DNA of 64,000 nt from Diospyros lotus (taxonomy: Eukaryota; Streptophyta; Magnoliopsida; Ericales; Ebenaceae): assembly GCF_014633365.1 (NCBI RefSeq), contig NC_068349.1, forward strand, positions 37,099,192-37,163,191, written 5' to 3'. This document shows, one piece after another, positions 33,622-45,762 of this stretch (positions are counted from its first letter, which is position 1; each line of letters begins with the position of its first letter). Made by a program: the position numbers and the translations under genes. Under the pieces are notes generated by a model. The model was not told the DNA's origin, ran no database searches, and worked only from the letters and a program-made list of their open reading frames with translations.

Positions 33622-34835
33622 CAAAAAGAATTAGTCGAAAGCCATATCTTATCGATGTGGGATGTAGAAAAGGCGATAAGGGTTTAAATTGAGTAGAGTG
33701 GACATAAGTTTACTCTTTAAGACCTAAATAATATCTCTACTCATGAATTGGTGTTTAAGATATGGAGATTGAACAAGAGTTGCATGTTTATTGATAGTTA
33801 GTTTGTGATGAATAAGGGTGATGAGATTTGGTTGTTTTGAAACATTGCAAGATCAAGACTTTGTTTTCGGGTTTTTGCTCGAGCTATGTATTAGTAAGAA
33901 GTAGATAATTTTATTTTGATGATTGGTATAGCTTGTAATTATTGTTAATTGTTTCCATTTAAACCACATCAGACTAAAAAATGTTGGATTAAATTTGTAT
34001 TTTCCCCTTTTTCTCTTTATCTTAAGACATGAAATTTGATATCACAATTGGTTTTTAAAATTTTTAAAAATAAAATTTAAACAATTTGTTCGATGTAAAA
34101 AAATCAATTTGAGAGTGAATAATAAGTCAAAATAATAGACAATCATTGAATATTAGTGTATGAGTCATGAGTAAAGATATCAAACGGGTCAAATTACACA
34201 CAATTATCCTCTCCTAATTACTAAAAATAATAATTCTATAAGGTTTACAACATTAATTCTTAGACTAATTGTGTCAGAGGTTTTATAAAAGTTATTTTAA
34301 AGTTCATATATCATAGTTTAAAAATAATAAAATAAAATGAACTTGTACTTAAGGCCCATAATATTTATTGGATTAGTTTGGCACTACCCATCAAGTTACA
34401 AGTTAGAGAAAATTGAAGGGTGAGCATTCAATTCGGTTAAATTACCAAACCAATCAAATTGTTCAAATTGAATAGAACAAACTTGTGTTAAAAATCGAAT
34501 TGAATTAACCAAAATAGATTATCAAACGGAATAAATTGAAAAAACTAAAAAATTAAAATAATAAAATGTAAAAACGATATCATTTTTAACATTTCAATCA
34601 ATTTAAAATTTTAATTTGTTTAGTACATAAATTGAATTAAAATAACTGAAATTATCAAACTTAAAAATTGAACTGATATATAATTTAAATCAAATTGAAT
34701 TAATAATTTCAACTGATCTTGTTCGACCATCTTGATTTATTGTTAATAAGATGTTAAATAAAATAGATAATCAAACGTAATTTTGTGTTTTATGTTCACA
34801 AAATTTTGAAAATCAAAGTAAATGAGTAATAGTTA

Positions 34836-35012
34836 GAATCATGCTAGATGTATATCACTTTTGTACATTTTAGATTACATAAAGAGGTATTATGATCAAA
34901 ATACCCCTCGCCTTACATATGCCTCACCCGACTTTATGTATTTTATGAGAGACTTTTTTATTATTGATATATTTTTATATAATCTAAGATGTACACAAAG
35001 ATCACTCTCGCA
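34836..35012. mobile_element. diverged copy of the 18346-type MITE
   Basis: It starts GAATCATGCTAGATGTA, the same as the element at 18346 apart from point changes. It shares TTTTGTAC, ATTACATAAAGAGGTATTATGA and the inverted right arm ATAATCTAAGATGTACA. The right end is degraded and no TSD could be seen. Confidence 0.6.
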
Positions 35013-35290
35013 AAGAGCATGGCCGGCACCGGTGGAGCACACGTGGTCCGTAGGCGCGTATTGAAAACCCAACGCGGCGTGGGCGTGGGGCTGCAGTTTT
35101 GTGTAAATATGACTCCTCCGATTAGTAATTGAAGCAATAACCTCGGATAATTCCAGCATCGGGCCCCTTCCAGTCAATATTGTCACGTGTTCACATTGGT
35201 CCCACTTGATCCTTCTTGCCTGTGATTCAATTAATTAATGACCACGCCGCTTGTGTGCACCGTTGGATACGAAATGTAGGATTACCTAAT

Positions 35291-36052
35291 TGTACACTCA
35301 AGTCTTACATTTTGAGTTATATTTAGGTATACAAATGATTAAAATATTTTTATAAAAAATTATAAATTTATTTTTCTTGCCCTCGATCGTCTCCTCTCCC
35401 ATCTCTTTTCCCTTGTTTTCACGATCGTTCGTTGTAATCGTCAATCATTGCCTTTCTCTCGCTGCCTTAGTCTCACGTCAGCCACTACATCGCCTCACGC
35501 CGATACGAGGTGAGGTGACAATTGGCATGAGAAAAGGTGACGCAATGACCAACTAAAGGAAGGCAACGACCAACGATAGCAATAGGTGGCCATGGAAATA
35601 AAGGGAAATAAATGGGAGATGAGCCAGCCAATGACAAGAGAAGCAAATCTATAATTTTTTGTGAGGATATTTTGGTCATTTGTGTACTTGGGTGTAACCT
35701 AAAGTGTGACCCTCAGTGTATAAGAAATATTTTTTCTAAATATATAGGTCGCTGTGTTGCCTCACCTTGCATTGACCATCGCGGATCCTTCCTATCTGTG
35801 ACAGTTAACACAAGGCAAGGTAATGTGAAGATTGGTGCGAGGAAAGACGATGCAACAACCCGCGCGAGAAGAGGCAAAGGCGATAAGAGAAAGGCGGCGA
35901 CCAGTGATTATAGCAGGTACTAGTACGAAGAAGGGGGAATATAAAAGATAAGAGACAACCAATGACAAGGAAAGTAAATTTACAATTTTTGTGCAGGCAT
36001 TTTAGTCATTTGTGCACTTGGATATAACCCAAGGTGTGACTCTCAATGTACA
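35291..36052. mobile_element. TIR element with about 80-bp arms and a duplicated right arm
   Basis: The left arm TGTACACTCAAGTCTTACATTTTG...ACAAATGATTAAAAT is inverted relative to both 35650-35723 and 35985-36052 (complement of TGTACATTGAGAGTCACACC...ACAAATGACTAAAAT). The interior segment and right arm are duplicated in direct orientation (about 35496-35735 and 35815-36060). The equivalent position in the downstream duplication unit (about 39790-39820) lacks it. TIR length suggests a MULE-type MITE, but no clear TSD was found. Confidence 0.65.
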
Positions 36053-36857
36053 AGAAGCTTTTTCCTATAATATATAATCAATAACAGATGATTCTTACCC
36101 AACATGTGGCACTCGGCCCAATTCCCCCGAATTAGATAGTATTTGTTAATTAATATATGAGTTAAAAAATAAAATATAAAAATATTTTAGATACAAAAAT
36201 ATTTTTTTGTTAGTAAATTTTAATAAAAAATAAATTATCACATAAATCAAAGTTTAGTGACTGTAGTAATAAAATTAAAACATGATAACTAATTTGTTAT
36301 AAATTACAAAAATCTAAGGATGCAATTTATTTTTAAAATTAAATATTATTCATTGATTTTAACAGTTAAGAGAAAATGTTTAATTCTAAATTGATAATAG
36401 TTTGTTCAATATTATTGATCGCTTGCTCGTATATTTAAATATATTAAATCTTATTAGATTTTATATACCCAAAGAGAAAATCCTATTATTAGATTTTCAT
36501 TAAATTGACGATAATTAAAAAAATGGTTTTGCTACTAAGTGTCTTTAATGCACTTCTTAAGTCTTATTAGGACATTTGTAAGATGCGTTTAATTAATTAT
36601 AATCCTAAGTAGATTATAATTAATTAAACCTTTCAATCCCAATTCATGAAGGATAACGTTTTGAATCATAGTTCGTGAAAGATTAAGCTTAGATTCTAAT
36701 TAATTAAACCTTTCAAAACCAACTTCTTCACGAACATGGATTCAAAATCCCACTAAGAAATTGATTAATTTCCTCTATATATTCAAAGCCATCAAATTAA
36801 GTTTATTCATATGTTTAATCCATCATTAACATTCCACATCAAACTTTGTTAATCTAA

Positions 36858-37463
36858 ATGGAGTCTACAGCCAAAAGCCATTTTAACCCATGCAAAGAGG
36901 AAAGTTCATCGACGAGTGCCAAGAAGAGAAAGATATTAGATAGAAAAGATTCACATGATTCATCTGGCATCGAAGAAAATGAGGGGTTAAACGTTGAAAG
37001 GAGAAGAGTCAATATGAGACTTCGGAGTTTTCGATTCTACAGTGTCGAGGAAGAAATTGAGGAGCGGCGACTGGGCATCTCAACAAAGCTGAAGCTCTTC
37101 GAGGATCCATGGCGGATCAAGAAAGTCCTTCAAGAAAGCGATGTGAACAATCTTTGTAGGCTAATGCTATCAAAAAGATTAGTCGAGAACCATATCTTAC
37201 CTTTGTGGGAGGTAGAAGGAGCGGCAATGGTCGAAATTGAGGAGGGTGGACGTAGGGTTACTATTTGGGATATGGATACTGACTCTACTCATGAATTAGT
37301 GTTTAAGAGATGGAGATTGAACAGGAGCTACGTGTTCACTGATAATTGGATGGTGAAGTTTGTGAGGAGGAGGGGCTTGAGAAGGGGCGATGAGATTGGG
37401 TTGTTTTGGGACATTGCAAGATTAAGATTTTGCTTTCGGGTTCTTGCTCGAGCTATGTATTAG
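36858..37463 (+). CDS. B3 DNA-binding-domain protein, 201 aa, single exon
   Basis: An intact ATG-to-TAG frame of 201 codons. The N-terminal third is Ser/Lys/Glu-rich with a basic stretch (AKKRKILDRKD) that may be a nuclear localisation signal. The B3 domain spans about residues 80-200. It contains LCRLMLSKRLVENHILP, then VTIWDMDTDSTHELVFKRW, then SYVFTDNWMVKFVRRRGLRR and GDEIGLFWDIA...FRVLARA. This is the arrangement of small single-B3 plant proteins of the At2g33720/At1g05920 type. B3 domains bind DNA in the major groove; targets of this subgroup are poorly known. Conservation of frame here, against decay in the tandem twin at 30811, suggests this copy is under selection. ATTTAA-rich DNA and TATA-like motifs (TATATATTC near 36775) lie upstream. 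Intronless structure fits the subgroup. Confidence 0.85.
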   Translation: MESTAKSHFNPCKEESSSTSAKKRKILDRKDSHDSSGIEENEGLNVERRRVNMRLRSFRFYSVEEEIEERRLGISTKLKLFEDPWRIKKVLQESDVNNLCRLMLSKRLVENHILPLWEVEGAAMVEIEEGGRRVTIWDMDTDSTHELVFKRWRLNRSYVFTDNWMVKFVRRRGLRRGDEIGLFWDIARLRFCFRVLARAMY

Positions 37464-38344
37464 CAAAAAGTGGATAATTTTGTTTTAATTATTGGTATAG
37501 TTTATTATCATTGTTTCCCTTTAACTCGGATCAGACTAAAAAAGGTCGGATCAAATTGGTTTTTATCTCTTTATTTTAAGACATGAAATTTGATACGGTT
37601 GTTAGTTTTAAAATTTAAAAAAATAAAATCTAAACAATTTGTTTCATGTAAAAGAAAAAATAATTTGAGAATAAGCAATAAGTAAAATTATAGAAGATAA
37701 TTGAATATTAGTATATGACCAGTGAATAGAGATATCAAACGAGTCCAAACTACACACGATTACCCTGTTCTAATAATTAAAAACAATAATTTTATAGAAT
37801 TTATAACATTAATTCTGATACCAACTGTGTTATAAGTTAAAAAATGATTAGTTTATAGCCATTAAGCTATACAAAATTGTTTCAAATATATAACATATAT
37901 TGATTTTAATTTTATGATAAGAGATATTTTGAAATTTATATATCATTATTTAAATCATAAAATAAAATGAGTTTGTACTTAAGGGTCACTAGTTATTGGA
38001 TTAGTTTGGCATAATCCATCAAGTTATGGGTTTGTCAGGGTTGAATTAAACTAACTCAGTTGATATTTTTAATAACGACCAAATTAGTAGGAGTGACTAT
38101 ATGGTCGGTTATATTGCACGGAAACGAAAACGGGAAATGTTTTCGATAAGAAATGGAAATATGGAAACGGACATTTTTTTAAAAAAATAAGTATAAATAG
38201 GGTCCGAAACGGAAATAGGAAACGTTTCAAAAATGGAGAAACGACTCCTATGAAGTGTTTTCGTGTAACATAGATGGTTAGATCGATTATTGAATTAATC
38301 GAATTGTTCAAATCGAATAAACTAAATATGTGTCAAAAATCTAA

Positions 38345-39070
38345 GACTGCGTTCTTTTTATTATTTTCAGACCATTTTTAATTTTTTAAAACAATGAAAA
38401 TGCGTTTATTTTATTATTTTTAAAAATATATTTTTTGAAAAAATTAAAAAATATATATCTTTATTATATTTTTGAAAATAATAAAAAAATTATAAAGAAA
38501 ACTCAAAACAATAAAATATTATTTTGGTTGTTTTCAGTCAAAACAATCTCTAAGTTTAAAATATGAAAAACACAATCCATTTTTCATGTTTTACTCTAAA
38601 AAAACGATGTAAAAAAAAAAAGGAAAAAAATATTTTAAATTTTAAAAATAAAATTATATATTTATTTAAAATTTTAAAATTATAGTATATATATATTATA
38701 ATTAAAAATATATGATAACATATAATATATTATTAAGTATATTACTCATATGTATAATAATATTTAATATAAATTATCACGTTAGCAATTTATTAATCAA
38801 AGTTATTATTTTATTTTAATAATAAAATTTTATTAAAAAGAGTTAATTTTATCATTGAATAATCAAATTCATTAAATAAAATATCATAAAATAATTTTTT
38901 CTAAAATTTTAAAGCAAACTCATTTTTAATTTTTTGTTTTAAGAAATAATTTTTTAAAATGTAAAAAAAAACATATTTTCAATTTTCTAAAAATAAACTA
39001 TCAAAACAAAAAACTAAAAATAAATTTAAAACTCAAAATTAAAAATTAAAAATACAAAGAAAACGCAGCC
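38345..39070. mobile_element. 726-bp Tourist/Harbinger-like MITE
   Basis: Ends are GACTGCGTTCTTTTTATTATTTTC and, inverted at the right, GGCTGCGTTTTCTTTGTATTTTT. It is flanked by TAA on both sides (38342-38344 and 39071-39073), a 3-bp TSD typical of PIF/Harbinger. The other duplication unit shows the empty site (AAAAATCGAATTGAATTAACC near 34493, versus AAAAATC-TAA...TAA-CTGATTCAACC here). The interior is AT-rich and non-coding. Confidence 0.8.
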
Positions 39071-39880
39071 TAACTGATTCAACCAAATAAATTCTCAAAT
39101 CAAATTAACTAAAAAAATTGAACTAATAAGAAAATTTGAAAATTTGAAAAAAAAAACTAAAAAAATAAAAAAAAAAAAAGCAAAATAATGAAATAACAAG
39201 ATGTAAAAATGATGTAATTTTTAACATTCTGATCGGTTCTGTTTTTTGATTTTTTTAATACGAATGTCGAATTGACCTAATCGAAATTATCAAACTTGAA
39301 AATTAAATCAAAACGACCAAAAATTTGAACTGAAGTGGTAATTTTGGCCTACAATTTGAACTGAAGTGGTAATTTTGGCTAGTTCAATTTGATTATTTTA
39401 ATTTATTAAATGAAATTGAAATATGAAAAAAAATTTACGTGTTTGAAATTTTTAAAAATTTTGAAAATAAAAATAGGTATTCAAACGTACTAATTAACAC
39501 GTGCACACCCCCCGGCACGGGTGAAGCCCACTTGGTGCCTGGGCGCGTACAGAAAACTCGACGCGACGTGTGCGTGGGGCTGCAGCTTTGTGTAAACACG
39601 ACTCCTCTGTTATTAATTGAAGCAATAACCATGGAAAATTCAGGCATCGCCACATGGGCTTAATCCATCGGGCCCGTTCCAGTCAAATATTGCCACGTGT
39701 CCAGGTTGGTCCCACCGGATCCTTGCCTGTGACTTAATTAATTAATTACCATGCCGCCTTGTTCGTACGGGTGGATACGGAATATACAACCGGTCCCGCC
39801 GGTAGCCGGTAACCGTCCGGACAACAGATAATTCTTGCCCAGCGCGCTGTACTGGGCCCCACTCCCCTGTACTAGTAAGC

Positions 39881-42800
39881 ACCATATCTTAAAAGTTTAA
39901 CAAAAAATCAGTTTACCCCCAGATTATATAATTATTTTCCCTATTACCCCCTAACTTCTCTTATTTCTTGTCAGCATCCGCCATCAATTGTCAACCCATA
40001 CGATAGCTGATGACAGATTGAGTTTCGTTGAAGTCGAGACTGAAATTTGTATTTTTGTTTTTTAGTTTTCAATATAAAATTGATATCAAAACTTATATGT
40101 AAAATAAAATGCATATTTGAGGAGTAATCGAGCCTCTTTATCATAAAATATTGATATTCACGTTAAAAGGAAAATAATTTCGGGATAGGAGAAAGAAAAA
40201 ATATGGCATTTATGCTCTAAAAGCATTCTTAGAGAAATATTTGGGTATTTTTAACTCAAAATATTAACATTCACATTAAAAACTAAATAATGTTTAGGGA
40301 AATGAGAAAAAAAATATGGCATTTGTACCAACTAAACATTTTCTAGAGTATTTGAGTGTTTTCATCATAAAATGTGGATAATCGCATAAAAAAATTAATA
40401 ATACTAAGAGAGTTAAGAAGAAGTGCAGAGTATGACTTCAAGATTGAAAGTGCATCTTTCAACATGTTTTATATATTCATTATGTTGAGAGGGATGTATA
40501 TTCTCAATTGGTAGTTTAGATTAAAATATTTTATTTTTTATTCAATCTTTCTTCTCACCTTAGCTCGAAAGTATGATAGGTATTTTATTCGAGGGTTAAT
40601 AGCCTGATTTATTCTAAATTTTTTGTCATTTTTTAATTTTATCTCGTTTAATAATTACTTCAATTTGGGTCTAATATTTTAAGATTTATATCAATTTTAT
40701 CATAGATCGACCTAGCATGCTCCAATTGAGGTAGCATGCTGATTTGTTCAATAATTGACATATCAATAAAATTGAGTTGTTTTGCCTTACTCTTTCTGTA
40801 AACCATAAGATAAAATGATGTCATTTTGTCTTATTCAATGGTTCGTAGAAATAGTAAAGTAAAATGACATCGTTTTACTGATGCGTAAATTATTAGAAAA
40901 ATCATAATGCTACCTTGGCCGCTATGTCATGTGGGCCTTACGCTAGGTCAAGTGGTCCTCACGCCATGTCAATTTATGATAAAATTGACATCAATTTTAA
41001 AGTATTAAACCCAAATTGAAGTAAATTTTAAAATAAATTAAAATAAAAAAATAATTTAAAATTAAGAATAAATCAGGCTATTAGTCATTTATTTAAATGT
41101 ATTGTTTAATTATCATTATTTAATATTTTTAATAAAAAAACATATTTAATTAGTGAAATAACCAAGTTGGAGCAGGTCAAAACATATGAGTAGTTTAACA
41201 ATTCAGGTAGATTGGGGTAATAAATGTTAGTTTAAGTTTGATTCAACTAAATGGTTTTGAATGGAAAGGAAATGGGAATATAATAGAAAGTCTATTTCAT
41301 GTTGTTATATATTTGGCATGAGTGAGAATAAGATAATTATTTTATTTGATTGTAATATTTGATAGGTTTTGATTTTGATGGAATGAAATGGTAAAAGTAA
41401 TTAATTAAAATTATTATATTTTTATATTATAAAAATTATATTTAATTCTTAAAATCAAATAATTATCAAATAAATGTTATAAAAATATTTCTGGCCAAAT
41501 CTATTAAGGATGAGGTGAAAGGTTATATTGGTTCTTGGTAAGGGTGAGTAAAATTTCAGTTAAAATGAAATAATCAAGCAAAATTAGTTGAAATTGACTA
41601 TTTGGTTAAGTTTAATTTGTAAACCAATTTGCTTTAATTTCTAAATTTGAGTTTTTTTATTATTTTCGTTCGTTTTGGTCTCTTTATTAAAAAGAATCGA
41701 ATAACTAAACAAACTCAAATGTAAAAAACGATGCTGTTTTTTTTTATCATGATTGGCTTATTTGATTTTGTTATTTTAATTTAATCAAAATTTTGCTCAC
41801 TTTTAACTATTTATTTTTACTTGCATTTTGTATTTTTTTCCTAATATTTCCGGTTTGAGCAACTATTTGATCGGTTCAATTTGGTTTTTGAGAAAGGTAC
41901 CATTTTTTTTTTCTGTTTTAGCAATTTAGTCAGTTCAATAAAACCAACCGACTACTCTCCTTTAGTTCCTAGTGATCTCGATGATGGAATAAATAAGGGG
42001 TTGGTGGTGGTGATGTCAGGTGTATGCGATAAAGGATATATGAGTATTTCTGTAACAATGGACAACAATGGATGATGGCGACTGGATATATTTTGGAGAG
42101 ATTTCTCACATTAAATTTGAAGGTAAAATTATAATTATAGCACTCGTTTTAATTGATTGCAAAAACTTTCTATGTCTTTTCATAAATTTAGGAAAATTGT
42201 CATTATCTAGATGATAGATCATTACATTAATTCGTAACGAGCAACCAACATATTATAAAAATCTTATTCCTATTCTTATTCCTTCAAGCTTAATTCTATC
42301 TAGTTAGATATGACTTTTAGAGATTGACATTTTAAATTTTAATTTAAGAATATGTGTTCACATAATCACATGAAAGGTGTTCAAGTAAAATGTTTTAGAC
42401 AATTTTTTATTATTTGATGTTTGTTTGAATTGTAAAATATTTTTAAAAAATTAATTACATATATAAACATAGATGTAGGACAAAATAACATCATACAATA
42501 GCAAAAAGATGAATATATTTCACCAAATTGATTACTAAATATTTTAGACTCGGTGTTGACATTCGTTTTGCTGCTAACTAGTTAAAGTAAATTGATCATA
42601 TATCTTAATTCTTAACCTTTGTCCCGAATACCCCTTAAACTTTATTTTGTGTCAAATCGGTCTTTAAAATTTTCCAAAACAACCAAGACACCCCATATGT
42701 CAAAAGTGACATTCATAATACTTTAGAGCATGATCACCAATTCAAGTGTGTTTAAATAAGGTAGCTTTGTGAAAGACCGAATTGAAGATTGATTAAAGTT

Positions 42801-45303
42801 AAAATGTAAATCGAGAAGTGTTAAGTTCAAGGGTAAGTAAATACGATTTTGATGATAATAAAAATATTTTTATTATATAAATATATTTATTTCTCATATA
42901 ACAAAAAATAAATTTATTTTGAATTAAAGATGGGTTGTCTTTAGACATGTTTATTTATTTTGATAATTTATGTCTCAAAAATTTATATTTGAATTTTCAT
43001 TTCTTGATAAATGTATTTCTTATTTATGCAAAAAGTATATTTATTTTGAATTAAAGGATAATTGCTTTTAAACATGTTTTATCTTTCTCATATAAAAAGT
43101 AAATTTATTTTAAATTAAGGAGAATTGGTTTTAAACATGTTGTCTCTCACTTATGTAAAAAGTAAATTTATTTTGAATTAAAAGAGAATTGTCTTTAAAT
43201 ATGTTTTCTTGTTTTAATCATTTATGTCTCAAAAGATTATATTTGAATTTTTAAATTTTAAATTAAAAAATAATTATTTTTAGACATGTTTTCTCTTACT
43301 CATGTAAAAAGTAAATTTATTTTGAATTAAAGGATAATTGCTTTTAGATATGTTTTCTTGTTTTAATCATTTATATCTCAAAAGCTTATATTTGAATTTT
43401 CAAATCTTGATTTCTCATACAAAAAGTAAATTTATTTTGAATTAAATGTGAGACATGTTTTCTTATTGTTTGAGAAAGTCTAAACAAATTTTGAATTTTA
43501 AATTTCATATTAACCTTTTATTTAATAGTTAGTGTGTTTGGAAGATGTATATATATAGAGTAAATATGGAGGCTCAAGGTAGAACAAACTTGATAGAACA
43601 TTCAAACAAGAGTGAGAAGTTTGAAGTGTTGGCTTGTGGAATTCTCAACCGTTTGTGACTTATTTGTAATTGTCTCGGGTTATAAATTTGTTATTTTTAC
43701 TCATTTGTTGTGTGAGGAAATTGTATTTGCTAGTAGTGTGCTAGTGGTTTTTGCTTAGGCAATAGATTATATGTTGGTTATAACTCTAATTAAAATGTAG
43801 TGTTGATTCTCTCTAGTGGAATCTCAAACTAAGTTTTGAGAGCCTTTAAGTCTCGAGAGAGAAGATTAGGCTTTTTAGAGGCGAACCTCTATAAATTTCT
43901 TTTGTTCTGTGTGGTTGTGTGATTTTATTGATTTCAATCATACTGCAATCATCATATATTAAGATCACAAATTTAAAAAATTTTAAAAGAGTTAAAATTA
44001 TTAATTTTTGAAAAGACTCAATTTACCCCATATTGGGTGTTTTTCTAGACAACAAGAAGTAAACTAAATTTTAATTAATTTTGAATCGAATTAATTGATC
44101 CAAATTGAATTCTTGATTTAGATTGAAATTTGAACACCGTTACATGCAGACATTCAATCAAAATTTTTAAAAACATTTTAACAAAATGCTATACTTTTCA
44201 AACTATTTAACAAATGATTACAATTCTTTTAACTTAACATGTCACGTTGGAACACGTGTTTTAAAGAGTCAAACTCATACATCTACCATCAACAATTATG
44301 GAATCGAGCGACGGAGACCCCCACAAGAAAAGACATCTCAAGAGTCAAACTCACAATCACTTTAACAAGTTCAATATATTCTATTTCATCATTTTACCTA
44401 TCATTTTTCTAAATTGCTCAACATTTCAACAAAATTTTCAAGTTTCCTTAAAATTATTATTGAGAGTAATGTGTTTTGTTGTATGTCATTACTAGAGTTC
44501 GAGAAAATTTAAAAATTTATCTAATATCAAGGGTGAAAATTAAGGCAAATTGAATTTGTTAATGAGAGTAGATGTTTTATTGTAATTCGTTGCTTCTAAA
44601 AACAAATTGAAAGAAATGTAATAATTTATCAAATAGTGTAGTGTTTTATTATATTATTTAATAATTTCTCAACATGCAAATTAATTCCTTTTGATCGTAG
44701 TAGATTGCACGGAAATGAAAACAAAAAACATATATTATATAAAACAAAAATGAAAAAATAATATTTTTTTAAAATATAAGAAACTAGAATGCGAGAAATG
44801 CGTAAATAACAAAAAATATGTGGGTCTTTTATAAATATAATTTTGAATAGAAGAATTTTAAAAATATATATTCAATTTAAAAAATAAACATAAATTCACA
44901 TTCTATAATATATTCATAATATTTTCTTGCATTTTTTTAATATTACGAAGTAATTATCAAATATTTTTTAATTATAGAAATAGTCCAAAAATATATTTTT
45001 AAGATAATGTTTATTAATCAAAATAAAAATTAAAAAATTAAGATACGAAAAGTATTTCAGACGAAAGTATTTTTAATTACATTTGTTAAATTTATTTAAC
45101 GCATATTAAAAAAAAGTCACGTAATTTATTATTTAAATTTTTTTATATAAGAAGTTATGATAAGCTTATTTTAATTATTATGGGTAAAAAAAATATCATA
45201 TATATCAGTGAATACATTTTAAAAAATTTAATAAAAATATTAAAATATTTTATAATTTTATCTTAATTATTTAATATTTTAATTTAAAAAACATTTATTT
45301 TTT
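39881..45303. other. gene-poor AT-rich region
   Basis: No gene supported. It contains weak AATTGAA/TTCGGTT dispersed repeats (about 41.5-41.9 kb), a repeat array at 42.89-43.46 kb and a short 65-codon ORF at 44298 (MESSDGDPHKKRHLK...) with no recognised homology or splice context. Confidence 0.55.
42890..43460. repeat. array of about six diverged AAAAAGTAAATTTATTTTGAATTAA repeats
   Basis: A core of the form AAAAAGTAAATTTATTTTGAATTAA, followed in most copies by GGATAATTGCTTTTAGACATGTTTTCT, recurs at about 42905, 43028, 43095, 43160, 43306 and 43420. Spacing is irregular, about 65-145 bp. Longer units also include a TTATGTCTCAAAAGCTTATATTTGAATTTTCAAAT block. It is a degenerate higher-order tandem repeat with no coding frame. 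Confidence 0.8.
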
Positions 45304-45762
45304 CTACTATCTATTCAATTTAACAAATGAAACGATAAGGACGCGCTGGTGGACCAAAGGGTTATGCTATTAGTATTTCTCCACCAAGTGCGGAAGGATG
45401 GCGAGTGGCACGGGTCGTGGCAGCGCGTGGAAGAGAAAAGTTAAGAAAGTCAGGTGAACAGTTAAGGGCACCGCGTTGTTCACATGACCCCCTCCTCTCT
45501 CTCTCCTGTCGTACACTTATAATAATTGAGTAGAAAGAAGGGGAGAGAGAGAGAGAGAGAGAAGAATGAACCAAACAAACAAATAAATAAAAAGCGTACG
45601 GTATTTTAAATACGGCAGCAAAGCAGTCGTCTCCACCGCCATTTCTCTCTCTCTCTCTCTCTCTGTCGCTGTACTTTTTGCCGGTTCTCCGTCGCCTGAG
45701 CCACGATCCAAGCCCTAAATTCACCAAAGCACCGCCTCGATCGTGATCTCGATCGCCGGCCG
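45304..45762 (+). promoter_or_regulatory. SPPL promoter and 5' UTR with GA and CT tracts
   Basis: A sharp rise in GC content marks the gene edge. A (GA)n tract at about 45544-45562 and a (CT)n tract at about 45644-45664 lie within 220 bp of the ATG. The CT tract is probably in the 5' UTR. On the opposite strand these tracts create false ORFs. Confidence 0.6.

Larger units (their letters stand above)
30811..33894 (+). pseudogene. B3-domain pseudogene split by an LTR insertion
   Basis: Homologous to the intact B3 gene at 36858-37463. The coding relics are 30811-31132 and 33622-33894. The start codon is ATA instead of ATG. A codon equivalent to CGA is TGA (TTTTTGATTC near 30988), and the tryptophan-coding CCATGG is replaced by a stretch with TAG (GATTTATAGCGG near 31066). 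The downstream part also has stops (for example GGTTTAAATTGA). The open frame is cut after the equivalent of residue 104 by the element at 31133-33621. C-to-T changes at CpG are frequent, which fits methylation-driven decay. Confidence 0.9.
30370..36130. repeat. upstream unit of a tandem segmental duplication (contains dead B3 copy)
   Basis: Collinear with 36330-39880. Shared blocks include ATGGTTTTGCTACTAAGTGTC (30566 and 36520), the whole B3 coding region, the 3' flank, GTGGGGCTGCAGTTTTGTGTAAA (about 35084, with C for one T at 39574), and AACAGATGATTCTTACCCA (about 36082, matching AACAGATAATTCTTGCCCA at 39824). This unit is longer because of a 2.49-kb LTR insertion and a TIR element at 35291-36052. 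Confidence 0.88.
36330..39880. repeat. downstream unit of the tandem segmental duplication (contains intact B3 gene)
   Basis: Collinear with 30370-36130. It differs by lacking the solo LTR and the 35291 element, and by carrying its own insertions (38345-39070 and probably 38100-38280). Confidence 0.88.
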
